This document shows, in pieces, positions 1 to 8,818 of a stretch of 64,000 nucleotides of DNA. Within the stretch, counting starts at the first letter, position 1; every line of letters starts with the position of its first letter. The notes beneath the pieces were generated by a model that was given only the letters and a program-made list of their open reading frames with translations, was not told where the DNA came from and did not search any database. Origin of the DNA: Streptomyces sp. NBC_00271 (lineage in GTDB: Bacteria; Actinomycetota; Actinomycetes; Streptomycetales; Streptomycetaceae); contig NZ_CP108070.1 of NCBI RefSeq assembly GCF_036178845.1, forward strand, positions 7,750,001-7,814,000. The letters run 5' to 3'. The translations under genes and the position numbers were made by a program.

Positions 1-1
1 C

Positions 2-1054
2 CGCAAGCCGCGCGGCACGCGGAGCAAGGCCCTGCTCATCACGGCCTGGACCGCGGCGGGCATCGTGGTGCTGGGGGGCACCGGCGCCGGGTACCTGTAC
101 TTCAAGCTCAACGGCAACATCAAGACCGTCGACATCAACCAGGCCCTCGGTAACGACCGGCCGCTGAAGGTCGACAACGGCTCCGAGAACATCCTGGTCC
201 TGGGCTCCGACACCCGCTCCGGCAGCAACAAGAAGCTGGGCGGCGGCACCGACGACGGCAGCGCCCGCTCGGACACGGCGATGATCGTGCACATATACGA
301 GGGCCACAAGAAGGCCAGCGTGGTCTCCATACCCCGCGACACCCTCGTCCCGCGCCCCTCCTGCACCGACGCCAAGGGCGTGACCCACGACGCCGCGACC
401 GGCGTGATGTTCAACTCCGCGTACTCCACCGGCGGGGCGGCCTGCGCGGTGAAGACCGTCGAATCCATGTCCGGTATCCGCATGGATCACTACATCGAGG
501 TCGACTTCAGCGGCTTCCAGAAGCTCATCGACGACCTCGACGGTGTTCGGGTGACCACCACCAAGAACATCAAGGACCCCGACAGCCATCTGAACCTGAC
601 CGCCGGCACGCACACCCTCGACGGACAGCAGGCGCTCGGCCTCGTCCGCACCCGGCACGGCGTCGGCGACGGCTCCGACCTCGGCCGCATCCAGCTCCAG
701 CAGGCGTTCATCAAGGCCCTGGTCAACCAGGTCAAGCACATCGGCGTGCTGTCCAGCCCCACGAAGCTGTACGACCTCGCCGACACCGCGACCAAGACCG
801 TCACCACCGACTCCGACCTCGGCACGGTCAAGAGCCTCGCGTCCTTCGCCAACGGCCTCAAGGGCATCAGCTCGTCGAACATGAACATGGTGACGATGCC
901 GGTCCAGTACGACAGCGCGGACGTCAACCGCGTCCTCGTCGACAAGGCCAAGGCGCGGCTGGTGTGGACCGCCCTGAAGAACGACCGGACGATCCCGAAG
1001 GCGGCCACGAAGGGCACGGCCACGGGCACCGCGAAGGGCGTCGTCAGCTCGTAG
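2..1054 (+). CDS. LytR-CpsA-Psr (LCP) family cell-wall ligase, 5' end outside window
   Basis: The reading frame is open from base 2, so the start codon lies upstream of the window. The visible N-terminus is a basic stretch (RKPRGTRSK) followed by one hydrophobic segment (about bases 29-110), giving a membrane anchor with an extracellular catalytic domain. The LCP core is recognisable: ILVLGSDTR, a [12 protein letters not shown] block and SIPRDT, whose Arg and Asp residues in this family bind the polyprenyl pyrophosphate head group. The family transfers undecaprenyl-linked glycopolymers to peptidoglycan. The C-terminus ends in an Ala/Thr/Lys-rich tail. It is followed by 184 bp before rpmE, so it is probably a separate transcription unit. 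Confidence 0.9.
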   Translation, partial: RKPRGTRSKALLITAWTAAGIVVLGGTGAGYLYFKLNGNIKTVDINQALGNDRPLKVDNGSENILVLGSDTRSGSNKKLGGGTDDGSARSDTAMIVHIYEGHKKASVVSIPRDTLVPRPSCTDAKGVTHDAATGVMFNSAYSTGGAACAVKTVESMSGIRMDHYIEVDFSGFQKLIDDLDGVRVTTTKNIKDPDSHLNLTAGTHTLDGQQALGLVRTRHGVGDGSDLGRIQLQQAFIKALVNQVKHIGVLSSPTKLYDLADTATKTVTTDSDLGTVKSLASFANGLKGISSSNMNMVTMPVQYDSADVNRVLVDKAKARLVWTALKNDRTIPKAATKGTATGTAKGVVSS

Positions 1055-1238
1055 CCGAGCCGGTTCGGAGGCCGCGCCGGGGCCCGTACGAGCCCCGTAC
1101 ACAGGCTCGGGAATAGATCGTCCAAGCCCCCGGTTTTGGGGGATGGCGCCAGTCCTGGCAGACTGGTACGTCGGCTCCGGTTCACGCACCCGCATCCCGC
1201 GGTGGCGACCCGGCGCCCTCCCGAAACTAGGAGACACC

Positions 1239-1460
1239 TTGAAGCGCGACATCCACCCCGAGTACGTCGAGACGCAGGTCAGCTGCACCTGTGGCGCGTC
1301 GTTCACCACCCGTAGCACGATCTCCAGCGGCTCCATCCGCGCCGAGGTCTGCTCCGAGTGCCACCCGTTCTACACGGGCAAGCAGAAGATCCTCGACACC
1401 GGTGGCCGCGTGGCCCGCTTCGAGGCCCGCTTCGGCAAGGCTGCCGCTGCCAAGAAGTAG
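1239..1460 (+). CDS. rpmE: 50S ribosomal protein L31, zinc-binding (C+) type
   Basis: A 73-residue protein starting KRDIHPEY, the standard L31 N-terminus. The start is a TTG preceded by AGGAGA with about 7 nt spacing; the longer upstream reading frame adds residues foreign to L31. Four Cys (C16, C18, C38, C41) in CTCGASF and CSECHPF form the zinc ribbon that defines the C+ form. L31 bridges the ribosomal subunits, and the C+ form can act as a zinc reserve when exchanged for a Cys-free paralogue. It sits directly upstream of prfA, separated by a terminator-like hairpin. Confidence 0.96.
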   Translation: MKRDIHPEYVETQVSCTCGASFTTRSTISSGSIRAEVCSECHPFYTGKQKILDTGGRVARFEARFGKAAAAKK

Positions 1461-1469
1461 CGAGCCCAC

Positions 1470-1517
1470 AGCGCCGGTCTTCGGCGTCCCCGGCACGGGG
1501 GCGCCGGGACCGGCGCT
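1470..1517 (+). terminator. Intrinsic terminator-like hairpin after rpmE
   Basis: The arms AGCGCCGGTC (1470-1479) and GACCGGCGCT (1508-1517) are perfect reverse complements with a 28-nt loop, 9 nt after the rpmE stop. There is no long T run, as is common for Streptomyces terminators. It may only attenuate readthrough into prfA, which starts 80 bp later. Confidence 0.6.
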
Positions 1518-1597
1518 TTGCGGTGCAGCCCCCACATTCGTCTTACCTACGTCCCTGAGCCCATGATGGAGCTGGGGACAGTCCATTGGAGCCGGAG

Positions 1598-2674
1598 ATG
1601 TTCGAGGCGGTCGAGGAACTCATCGGCGAGCACGCCGATCTGGAGAAGAAGCTCGCTGACCCGTCGGTCCACGCCGACCAGGCCAACGCGCGCAAGCTGA
1701 ACAAGCGCTACGCCGAGCTGACCCCGATCGTCGCGACGTACCGCTCCTGGAAGCAGACCGGGGACGACATCGGCACGGCGAAGGAGTTCGCCGCCGACGA
1801 CCCCGACTTCGTGGCCGAGGTCAAGGAGCTGGAGAAGCAGCGCGAGGAGCTCACCGAGAAGCTCCGCCTGCTGCTGGTCCCGCGCGACCCCAGCGACGAC
1901 AAGGACGTCATCCTCGAGATCAAGGCGGGCGCGGGCGGCGACGAGTCGGCCCTGTTCGCCGGCGACCTGCTGCGCATGTACCTGCGCTACGCGGAGCGCG
2001 TCGGCTGGAAGACCGAGATCATCGACTCCACCGAGTCCGAGCTCGGCGGCTACAAGGACGTCCAGGTCGCGGTGAAGACCAAGGGCGGCCAGGGTGCCAC
2101 CGAGCCCGGTCAGGGTGTCTGGGCGCGCCTGAAGTACGAGGGCGGGGTGCACCGCGTGCAGCGGGTGCCCTCGACCGAGTCGCAGGGCCGTATCCACACC
2201 TCCGCGGCCGGTGTGCTGGTCACGCCCGAGGCCGAGGAGGTCGACGTCGAGATCCACGCGAACGACCTGCGCATCGACGTCTACCGCTCGTCGGGCCCCG
2301 GCGGCCAGTCCGTCAACACGACCGACTCCGCGGTGCGCATCACGCACATTCCGACCGGAGTCGTCGCCTCCTGCCAGAACGAGAAGAGCCAGCTGCAGAA
2401 CAAGGAGCAGGCGATGCGTATCCTGCGCTCCAGGCTCCTCGCCGCGGCGCAGGAGGAAGCGGAGCGTGAGGCCGCGGACGCCCGCCGCAGCCAGGTCCGC
2501 ACCGTCGACCGCTCCGAGAAGATCCGTACGTACAACTTCCCGGAGAACCGCATCTCGGACCACCGCGTCGGATTCAAGGCGTACAACTTGGACCAGGTGC
2601 TCGACGGGGACCTCGACGCGATGATCCAGGCGTGCGTCGACGCCGACTCGGCCGCGAAGCTCGCGGCCGCGTAA
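1598..2674 (+). CDS. prfA: Peptide chain release factor 1
   Basis: A 358-residue class I release factor that recognises UAA/UAG and triggers peptidyl-tRNA hydrolysis. The universal GGQ motif lies at about residues 235-237 in [13 protein letters not shown]. The stop-codon-reading PxT tripeptide is PST at about 191-193, followed by [10 protein letters not shown] chose ATG 1598 (MFEAVEEL), preceded by GGAG with 6-nt spacing. An in-frame TTG at 1586 would add four residues and has its own GGAG upstream, so it is a weaker alternative. The next gene, prmC, encodes the methyltransferase that modifies the GGQ glutamine. Confidence 0.97.
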   Translation: MFEAVEELIGEHADLEKKLADPSVHADQANARKLNKRYAELTPIVATYRSWKQTGDDIGTAKEFAADDPDFVAEVKELEKQREELTEKLRLLLVPRDPSDDKDVILEIKAGAGGDESALFAGDLLRMYLRYAERVGWKTEIIDSTESELGGYKDVQVAVKTKGGQGATEPGQGVWARLKYEGGVHRVQRVPSTESQGRIHTSAAGVLVTPEAEEVDVEIHANDLRIDVYRSSGPGGQSVNTTDSAVRITHIPTGVVASCQNEKSQLQNKEQAMRILRSRLLAAAQEEAEREAADARRSQVRTVDRSEKIRTYNFPENRISDHRVGFKAYNLDQVLDGDLDAMIQACVDADSAAKLAAA

Positions 2675-2796
2675 GGCGGAACGGCGGACGGCCGAACGGC
2701 GCAACGGCCGGGCGGCCGGACGCAGCTTTGTGAGGCCGTACCTGTAAGCCCTGCTCGTCAAGCCGTACGACAACAGCTCAGCCCCGGAGGACCAGC

Positions 2797-3642
2797 GTGA
2801 ACCTGCTGCTCGCGGAAGTGGCCCAGGCCACCCAGCGGCTGGCCGACGCCGGCGTGCCCTCGCCGCGCAACGACGCGGAGGAGCTCGCCGCCTTCGTGCA
2901 CGGCGTGAAGCGGGGCGAGCTGCACACCGTCAAGGACGTGGACTTCGACGCCCGCTACTGGGAGGTGACCGCGCGCCGCGAGGCCCGCGAGCCGCTCCAG
3001 CACATCACCGGACACGCCTACTTCCGCTATCTGGAACTCCAGGTGGGCCCCGGGGTGTTCGTCCCGCGTCCGGAGACGGAGTCCGTCGTCGGCTGGGCCA
3101 TAGACGCCGTCCGCGCGATGGATGTCGTCGAGCCGCTGATCGTCGACCTGTGCACCGGGTCGGGCGCCATCGCGCTCGCGCTCGCGCAGGAGGTCCCGCG
3201 CTCCCGCGTACACGCCGTGGAGCTGTCCGAGGACGCCCTCCAGTGGACGCGCAAGAACGTCGAGGGGTCCAGGGTCGACCTGCGCCAGGGAGACGCCCTG
3301 GAGGCCTTCAGGGACCTCGACGGCCAGGTGGACCTGGTGATCTCCAACCCGCCGTACATCCCGCTCACGGAATGGGAGTACGTGGCGCCGGAGGCCCGGG
3401 ACTACGATCCCGAACTCGCCCTGTTCTCGGGCGAGGACGGACTGGACCTCATCCGTGGCATCGAGCGCACCGCGCACCGGCTGCTGCGCCCCGGCGGTGT
3501 CGTCGTCATCGAGCACGCCGACACCCAGGGCGGGCAGGTGCCGTGGATCTTCACCGAGGAGCGGGGCTGGGCCGACGCGGCCGATCACCCGGACCTCAAC
3601 AACCGGCCGCGGTTCGCGACCGCCCGCAAGGCGATGCCGTGA
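2797..3642 (+). CDS. prmC: Release factor glutamine N5-methyltransferase
   Basis: A 281-residue class I SAM-dependent methyltransferase that methylates the Gln of the GGQ motif in RF1/RF2. The SAM-binding loop is DLCTGSGAIALALA (about 117-130), and the substrate-amide motif NPPY is at 184-187. The N-terminal 90 residues are the helical domain typical of PrmC. The start is a GTG behind GGAGGACC. It is 122 bp downstream of prfA, the usual pairing. Its TGA overlaps a GTG opening an 18-codon frame that ends directly at the tsaC start (see that entry). Confidence 0.96.
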   Translation: MNLLLAEVAQATQRLADAGVPSPRNDAEELAAFVHGVKRGELHTVKDVDFDARYWEVTARREAREPLQHITGHAYFRYLELQVGPGVFVPRPETESVVGWAIDAVRAMDVVEPLIVDLCTGSGAIALALAQEVPRSRVHAVELSEDALQWTRKNVEGSRVDLRQGDALEAFRDLDGQVDLVISNPPYIPLTEWEYVAPEARDYDPELALFSGEDGLDLIRGIERTAHRLLRPGGVVVIEHADTQGGQVPWIFTEERGWADAADHPDLNNRPRFATARKAMP

Positions 3643-3695
3643 GCGCGCGCATCGTGACCCCCAGCCAGCAGTACGCGTACGAGGAGGCCCGCTAG
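3639..3695 (+). CDS. Possible 18-residue coupling ORF between prmC and tsaC
   Basis: A GTG overlaps the prmC stop (GTGA). It opens a frame in phase with tsaC that runs 18 codons and ends in TAG immediately abutting the tsaC ATG (TAGATG). The peptide would be VSARIVTPSQQYAYEEAR. It could let ribosomes leaving prmC reach the tsaC site, whose own GAGGAGG lies inside this mini-ORF. It could equally be chance. No function can be assigned. Confidence 0.2.
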   Translation: MSARIVTPSQQYAYEEAR

Positions 3696-4343
3696 ATGGC
3701 ACGGCGATACGACACCAACGACGCGACCGACCGCATCACCGGTCTGCGTGAGGCCGCGTCCGCCGTCCGCCGTGGCGAGCTGGTGGTCCTCCCGACGGAC
3801 ACGGTGTACGGCATCGGCGCCGACGCGTTCACCTCGGAAGCCGTCGCCGACCTTCTTGAGGCCAAGGGCCGGGGCCGCAACATGCCCACCCCTGTCCTCA
3901 TCGGCTCCCCGAACACCCTGCACGGCCTCGTCACGGACTTCTCCGAGATGGCCTGGGAGCTCGTCGACGCGTTCTGGCCGGGTGCGCTCACCCTTGTCGC
4001 CAAGCACCAGCCGTCGCTGCAGTGGGACTTGGGCGACACCCGGGGCACGGTGGCCATCCGTATGCCGCTGCACCCGGTCGCCATCGAACTGCTGACGGAG
4101 GTCGGCCCGATGGCCGTCTCCTCCGCGAACCTGACGGGCCACCCGGCGCCGGAGGACTGTGACGCCGCGCAGGAGATGCTGGGCGACTCCGTCTCCGTGT
4201 ACCTGGACGGCGGTCCGACTCCCGGCAACGTTCCCTCCTCGATCGTCGACGTCACCGGCAAGGTGCCGGTCCTGCTGCGTGCGGGTGCCCTGTCGGCGGA
4301 GGAGCTCCGGAAGGTCGTACCCGACCTCGAGGTGGCGAATTGA
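3696..4343 (+). CDS. tsaC: Threonylcarbamoyl-AMP synthase (Sua5/YciO/YrdC family)
   Basis: A 215-residue protein that makes L-threonylcarbamoyladenylate from Thr, bicarbonate and ATP for the t6A37 modification of ANN-decoding tRNAs. The YrdC-family signature PTDTVYGIGADA lies at about residues 33-44, with conserved MAVSSANLTGHP later. Only the YrdC domain is present, without the C-terminal Sua5 domain, so this is the short TsaC type. The ATG at 3696 has GAGGAGG 8 nt upstream. Its TGA overlaps the TTG of the next gene (TTGA), indicating translational coupling within the prfA-prmC operon. Confidence 0.94.
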   Translation: MARRYDTNDATDRITGLREAASAVRRGELVVLPTDTVYGIGADAFTSEAVADLLEAKGRGRNMPTPVLIGSPNTLHGLVTDFSEMAWELVDAFWPGALTLVAKHQPSLQWDLGDTRGTVAIRMPLHPVAIELLTEVGPMAVSSANLTGHPAPEDCDAAQEMLGDSVSVYLDGGPTPGNVPSSIVDVTGKVPVLLRAGALSAEELRKVVPDLEVAN

Positions 4344-5005
4344 CAGCCCCTGACGCGGGGCGTGGCATAGGCACGGGGATCACGGGGACCAATGGGTCCC
4401 CCAGGGGGTCCTTCCGCATCCTCCACGTCAGCACCGGCAACGTGTGCCGCTCGCCGATCACCGAGCGGCTGACCCGCCATGCCCTCGCGGACCGGCTGGG
4501 CGATCCCCTGTGGGGCGGACTCATCGTCGAGAGCGCCGGCACCTGGGGGCACGAGGGCGCCCCCATGGAGGCCAACGCCGAGACGGTCCTCGCGGACTTC
4601 GGCGCGGACCCCTCCGGCTTCGTCGGCCGCGAGCTCCTCGACGACCACGTCATCAGGGCCGACTTGGTCCTCACCGCGACCCGCGACCACCGCGCCCAGG
4701 TCATCTCCATGGGTCACTCCGCGGGCCTGCGCACCTTCACCCTGAAGGAGTTCACCAGGCTGGTCCGCGCCATAGATCCGGCCACGCTCCCTCCCCTGGA
4801 GGACGGTGTGGTCGAGCGTGCCCGCGCTCTGGTGCGGGCCGCCGCCGCTCTACGCGGGTGGCTCCTGGCGCCCACGGCGGAGGCGGACGAGGTCTTCGAC
4901 CCGTACGGCGCGCCCCTGCCGTTCTTCCGCTCGATCGGCGACGAGATCAATGAGGCACTGGATCCGGTGGTGACGGCGCTGACGGGGGTGCGGGCGCGCG
5001 CGTAG
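4340..5005 (+). CDS. Low-molecular-weight protein tyrosine phosphatase-like protein, catalytic Cys replaced by Ser
   Basis: A 221-residue protein with the LMW-PTP fold. The phosphate loop reads HVSTGNVCRSP, whereas active enzymes have VCxGNxCRS. The nucleophile position is Ser31 (codon AGC). The second Cys (C36), the phosphate-binding Arg37 and the acid-loop Asp (D187-P188-Y) are kept. It may therefore be a phosphate- or phosphotyrosine-binding pseudophosphatase, or use Ser in another way. It starts with a TTG that overlaps the tsaC stop, with GAGGTGG just upstream, so it is coupled to t6A synthesis. An insert precedes the acid loop and the protein is longer than the usual 150-160 residues. 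Confidence 0.85.
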   Translation: MTAPDAGRGIGTGITGTNGSPRGSFRILHVSTGNVCRSPITERLTRHALADRLGDPLWGGLIVESAGTWGHEGAPMEANAETVLADFGADPSGFVGRELLDDHVIRADLVLTATRDHRAQVISMGHSAGLRTFTLKEFTRLVRAIDPATLPPLEDGVVERARALVRAAAALRGWLLAPTAEADEVFDPYGAPLPFFRSIGDEINEALDPVVTALTGVRARA

Positions 5006-5117
5006 GTCGGTGTGGGCGTTTTTTCGTGGTGCGCCCGATAGGCCGTAATACCGGGCGTCCCACCGGTCCCGGTTCTACATTGGACGTAGCGCACCCTGCC
5101 GAGGCCCGGAGTCCACC

Positions 5118-6359
5118 ATGCCGGTCACACAAACGCTGGAAGCGGATGTTCTGCGTCTGCAGGACCCGGAGCTCGCCGAGATCCTGATGGGGGAGCTGGC
5201 GCGGCAGTCGACGACGCTCCAACTGATCGCGGCCGAGAACTTCACGTCGAAGGCGGTGCTGACCGCCCTCGGGTCGCCGCTGGCGAACAAGTACGCCGAG
5301 GGGTATCCCGGCGCCCGCCACCACGGCGGCTGCGAGATCGTCGACGTCGCCGAGCGCCTCGCCGTCGAGCGCGCCAAGGCCCTCTTCGGCGCCGAGCACG
5401 CCAACGTGCAGTCCCACTCCGGATCCTCGGCCGTCCTCGCCACGTACGCCGCCCTGCTGCGGCCGGGGGACACGGTCCTGGCCATGGGCCTGCCGTTCGG
5501 TGGCCACCTCACGCACGGGTCGCCCGCGAACTTCTCCGGCCGCTGGTTCGACTTCGTCGGGTACGGGGTGGAGGCGGAGAGCGGGCTCATCGACTACGAG
5601 CAGGTGCGCGCGCTGGCCCGTACGCACCGGCCGAAGGCCATCGTCTGCGGGGCGATCTCCTACCCCCGGCACATCGACTACGCGCTCTTCCGGGCGATCG
5701 CCGACGAGGTCGGCGCCTATCTCATCGCCGACGCCGCCCACCCCATCGGCCTGGTCGCCGGGGGAGCGGCGCCCAGTCCGGTGCCGTACGCCGATGTCGT
5801 CTGCGCCACCACGCACAAGGTCCTGCGCGGCCCCCGCGGCGGCATGATCCTCTGTGGCAGTGAGCTGGCCGAGCGGGTCGACCGGGCCGTGTTCCCCTTC
5901 ACCCAGGGCGGCGCCCAGATGCACACCATCGCCGCCAAGGCCGTCGCGTTCGGCGAGGCCGCGACCCCTGCGTTCGCGGTGTACGCGCACCAGGTGGTCG
6001 CCAACGCGAAGGTGCTGGCCGAGGGTCTGGCCGCGGAGGGGCTCGCCCTCACCACCGGGGGGACCGACACCCACATGCTCACCGCGGACACCGCTCCGCT
6101 CGGTCTCGACGGACGCAGCGCGCGCGGCCGTCTTGCCGCCGCCGGAATGGTCCTCGACACCTGCGCGCTGCCGCACGGCGACATCCGCGGCCTGCGCCTC
6201 GGCACGGCCGCGCTGACCACGCAGGGGATGGGCGAGGCGGAGATGTCGCAGGTCGCGAAGTTGTTCGCGGCGGTGCTGCGGGACGAGGCCGACAGCAAGC
6301 GGGCACGTGAAGAAGTAAGGGATCTGGCCGGGAGATTTCCGCCCTATCCGGACGAGTGA
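5118..6359 (+). CDS. glyA: Serine hydroxymethyltransferase family protein (divergent GlyA paralogue)
   Basis: A 413-residue PLP fold-type I enzyme. The Schiff-base Lys is K234 in TTHKVLRGPRGG, and substrate-site motifs NKYAEGYPGARHHGG (57-71) and ADAAHPIGLVAGG (204-216) are present. SHMT converts Ser plus THF to Gly plus methylene-THF. Several normally rigid blocks are altered: the usual QPHSGSQAN is QSHSGSSAV, and DMAHIAGLVA is DAAHPIGLVA. This is likely the second, divergent SHMT found in streptomycetes, and its substrate range may differ. The ATG has GGAG 6 nt upstream. A 112-bp gap separates it from the preceding gene and may carry its own promoter. Confidence 0.85.
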   Translation: MPVTQTLEADVLRLQDPELAEILMGELARQSTTLQLIAAENFTSKAVLTALGSPLANKYAEGYPGARHHGGCEIVDVAERLAVERAKALFGAEHANVQSHSGSSAVLATYAALLRPGDTVLAMGLPFGGHLTHGSPANFSGRWFDFVGYGVEAESGLIDYEQVRALARTHRPKAIVCGAISYPRHIDYALFRAIADEVGAYLIADAAHPIGLVAGGAAPSPVPYADVVCATTHKVLRGPRGGMILCGSELAERVDRAVFPFTQGGAQMHTIAAKAVAFGEAATPAFAVYAHQVVANAKVLAEGLAAEGLALTTGGTDTHMLTADTAPLGLDGRSARGRLAAAGMVLDTCALPHGDIRGLRLGTAALTTQGMGEAEMSQVAKLFAAVLRDEADSKRAREEVRDLAGRFPPYPDE

Positions 6360-6485
6360 GGGGTACACGCACACGTGTGCACAGCCACTCGTGCAACCAT
6401 CGTCGCTACCCGGAAGTCCCCAACCATATGCGCGCATCGCTAGGGTGTGGGGCTGAGATGGCCAGCGAGACCTGTGGGGAAGCCC

Positions 6486-7868
6486 GTGCGTGAATATCTG
6501 CTGACGCTCTGCATCACGGCCGCGGTGACGTATCTGCTGACAGGGCCGGTACGGAAGTTCGCGATCGTGGCCGGAGCCATGCCGCAGATCCGGGCACGTG
6601 ACGTGCACCGGGAACCCACGCCGCGGCTCGGTGGCATCGCGATGTTCTTCGGTCTGTGCGCCGGTCTGCTGGTCGCCGACCATCTGCGGAACCTCAACGC
6701 GGTCTTCTCGGACTCCAACGAGCCCCGCGCACTGCTCTCCGGCGCCGCGCTGATCTGGCTGATCGGTGTCCTGGACGACAAGTTCGAGATCGACGCCCTG
6801 ATCAAACTGGGCGGCCAGATGATCGCCGCGGGTGTGATGGTCATGCAGGGTCTGACGATCCTGTGGCTGCCCATCCCCGGCGTCGGCCTGGTCGCGCTGA
6901 CCCAGTGGCAGGGCACCCTGCTCACCGTGGCGCTGGTCGTCATCACGATCAACGCGGTGAACTTCGTCGACGGCCTCGACGGTCTCGCCGCCGGCATGGT
7001 GTGCATCGCCTCCGCCGCGTTCTTCCTGTACGCGTACCGCATCTGGTACAGCTACGGCATCGAGGCCGCCGCCCCGGCGACCCTCTTCGCGTCGATCCTC
7101 ATGGGCATGTGTCTGGGCTTCCTGCCGCACAACATGCACCCCGCCCGGATCTTCATGGGTGACTCCGGCTCGATGCTGATCGGCCTGGTGCTGGCCGCCG
7201 GCGCGATCTCCATCACCGGGCAGATCGACCCGGACGCGATGAACCTGTTCTCCGGTTCGGAGCGCAACACCGTGCACCAGACGGTGCCGGTCTACATCCC
7301 GCTGCTGCTGCCGCTGACGATCATCGCGGTCCCGGCCGCCGACCTGGTGCTCGCCATCGTGCGGCGCACCTGGCGCGGTCAGTCGCCCTTCGCCGCCGAC
7401 CGCGGCCACCTGCACCACCGCCTCCTGGAGGTCGGCCACTCGCACAGCAGGGCCGTCCTGATCATGTACTTCTGGTCGGCGCTGATCGCCTTCGGAGCGC
7501 TCGCCTTCTCGGTGAACTCGGCGTCCATGTGGATCGTGCTCGGCATCGCGGCGCTCAGCGCGGTGGGTCTCGTACTGCTCCTGCTGCCGCGCTTCACGCC
7601 GCGTGCCCCGCGCTGGGCCGAGCACCTGGTGCCGCCGCGCTACCGCCGTCGTCGCAGGGTCGCCCTGGCGGCCGAGGCGGAGGCGGCCGTGGCCTCCGTC
7701 GCGTACGAGGAGCCGACGTCCCACGAGAAGGCGGCCCAGGAGCGGGAAGAGGGTGTGCGTGAACACCGTTCCCCGGTCACCACGGGTGTCTCAGGAGTCA
7801 ACGGAGCGACGGCAATTGGGCCCCGTGCGCGCTTCCTGGAGGGGCGCAAAGCCGAATCTTCACGCTGA
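6486..7868 (+). CDS. MraY/WecA-type glycosyl-1-phosphate transferase
   Basis: A polytopic membrane protein of about 460 residues with roughly eleven hydrophobic segments. It transfers a sugar-1-phosphate, probably GlcNAc-1-P, from a UDP-sugar to undecaprenyl phosphate to start a cell-envelope glycopolymer. Family signatures are REPTPRLGG in the first cytoplasmic loop, VLDDKFEID, NFVDGLDGLAAG and GDSGSMLIG, then HLHHRLLEVGHSHS. The start is GTG 6486 (MREYLL) with GGGGA 5 nt upstream; an earlier in-frame start adds 13 unlikely residues. The last 90 residues form a charged cytoplasmic tail. A shared role with the LCP ligase at the window start is plausible. Confidence 0.9.
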   Translation: MREYLLTLCITAAVTYLLTGPVRKFAIVAGAMPQIRARDVHREPTPRLGGIAMFFGLCAGLLVADHLRNLNAVFSDSNEPRALLSGAALIWLIGVLDDKFEIDALIKLGGQMIAAGVMVMQGLTILWLPIPGVGLVALTQWQGTLLTVALVVITINAVNFVDGLDGLAAGMVCIASAAFFLYAYRIWYSYGIEAAAPATLFASILMGMCLGFLPHNMHPARIFMGDSGSMLIGLVLAAGAISITGQIDPDAMNLFSGSERNTVHQTVPVYIPLLLPLTIIAVPAADLVLAIVRRTWRGQSPFAADRGHLHHRLLEVGHSHSRAVLIMYFWSALIAFGALAFSVNSASMWIVLGIAALSAVGLVLLLLPRFTPRAPRWAEHLVPPRYRRRRRVALAAEAEAAVASVAYEEPTSHEKAAQEREEGVREHRSPVTTGVSGVNGATAIGPRARFLEGRKAESSR

Positions 7869-8152
7869 CGCAAAGTAAGAATTCCGCAAGAGGGATCAGC
7901 GGCAAACCGCGTCAATACCAGACAAGTCGCCCTCGATATTGCACAGACGCGCGGGTTCACTCTCATGTGTGACGGCGAGCACACCTTCTAGGTAAAGACC
8001 GCATCAAATAGTTTGTGATACGGTTCACGAGAACCCGGGATAGAGCCGAAGGACCGTAGTGAGACGGCCCCTTGGCGTGAGGTTCTCTCTCAGCCCGGGA
8101 CTACGCTCGTCCATGACGACACCCTGCCCCCGAAGCAAGCGGAGTTGCCGCC
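7869..8152 (+). promoter_or_regulatory. Intergenic region carrying the probable atp operon promoter
   Basis: This 284-bp gap before atpI is visibly richer in A/T than its surroundings, especially 7880-8040 (for example CATCAAATAGTTTGTGATA). No ORF with a ribosome site is evident. It should hold the main promoter for the ATP synthase operon. I cannot assign the -35 and -10 boxes with confidence. Confidence 0.45.
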
Positions 8153-8593
8153 ATGCCGTCCAATGACGCCCGGAACCTATTGCACACCGCTGTCCCCACA
8201 GCGGCTGTCGGCGTGATCGCCGTCGCCGTCAGTGGCGTGGTCGCGGGTGGCAAAGGTGCGCTCGGTGCGGGCATCGGCACACTGCTGGCCATCCTCTTCA
8301 TGGGGATCGGCCTCTACGTCCTGCAGTGGACGGCAAAAACGCTCCCGCAGCTGTTCCAGGCCATGGGCCTGATGCTCTACGTGGCCCAGCTCCTGCTGCT
8401 CCTGATCTTCGTGGCACTCTTCAAGAACACGTCTCTGTTCAACCCCAGGGCGTTCGCGGTCGGCCTCGTCCTCGCGACCGTCGTGTGGATGGCGGCGCAG
8501 GCGCGGGCGCACATGAAGGCCAAGATCTTCTATGTCGACCCCGAACCCGAGAAGAAGAGCGAGAAGCCCGAGAAATCAGGGTCCTCGTCGTGA
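8153..8593 (+). CDS. atpI: ATP synthase protein I
   Basis: A 146-residue membrane protein with four hydrophobic segments and a charged C-terminal tail (EPEKKSEKPEKS). AtpI is a non-subunit assembly factor that assists c-ring formation and is the usual first gene of atp operons. The identification rests on size, topology and position immediately upstream of atpB. The ATG follows GGAG at the gap end. A 225-bp interval without a convincing ORF separates it from atpB and may contain a second promoter. Confidence 0.9.
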   Translation: MPSNDARNLLHTAVPTAAVGVIAVAVSGVVAGGKGALGAGIGTLLAILFMGIGLYVLQWTAKTLPQLFQAMGLMLYVAQLLLLLIFVALFKNTSLFNPRAFAVGLVLATVVWMAAQARAHMKAKIFYVDPEPEKKSEKPEKSGSSS

Positions 8594-8818
8594 GGGGTAG
8601 GGGTGGGATAAAGCCATGTGGGAGATCCTGCTATCGTCCGGTGCCAACTGCGGCATCGCGGGCGCGGGCATCTGAGCTGACGCCTGCTCAATCGCGAGGC
8701 TTGATGCCCCACAGCCGCCCTCACATCCGTTACACCAGTCCAGTGCCGAACCGCGGCTGCGCGCCGCGCCGACACAACGAGGTTGCCGTACCTATGCGTC
8801 ACGCCGAAGGAGCCCGTG

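Noticed and set aside
4947..7766. 939-codon minus-strand open frame across glyA and the WecA-type gene
   Set aside because: Its His/Arg/Asp/Gly-rich sequence is typical of antisense frames in high-GC DNA; both plus-strand genes have clear family motifs.
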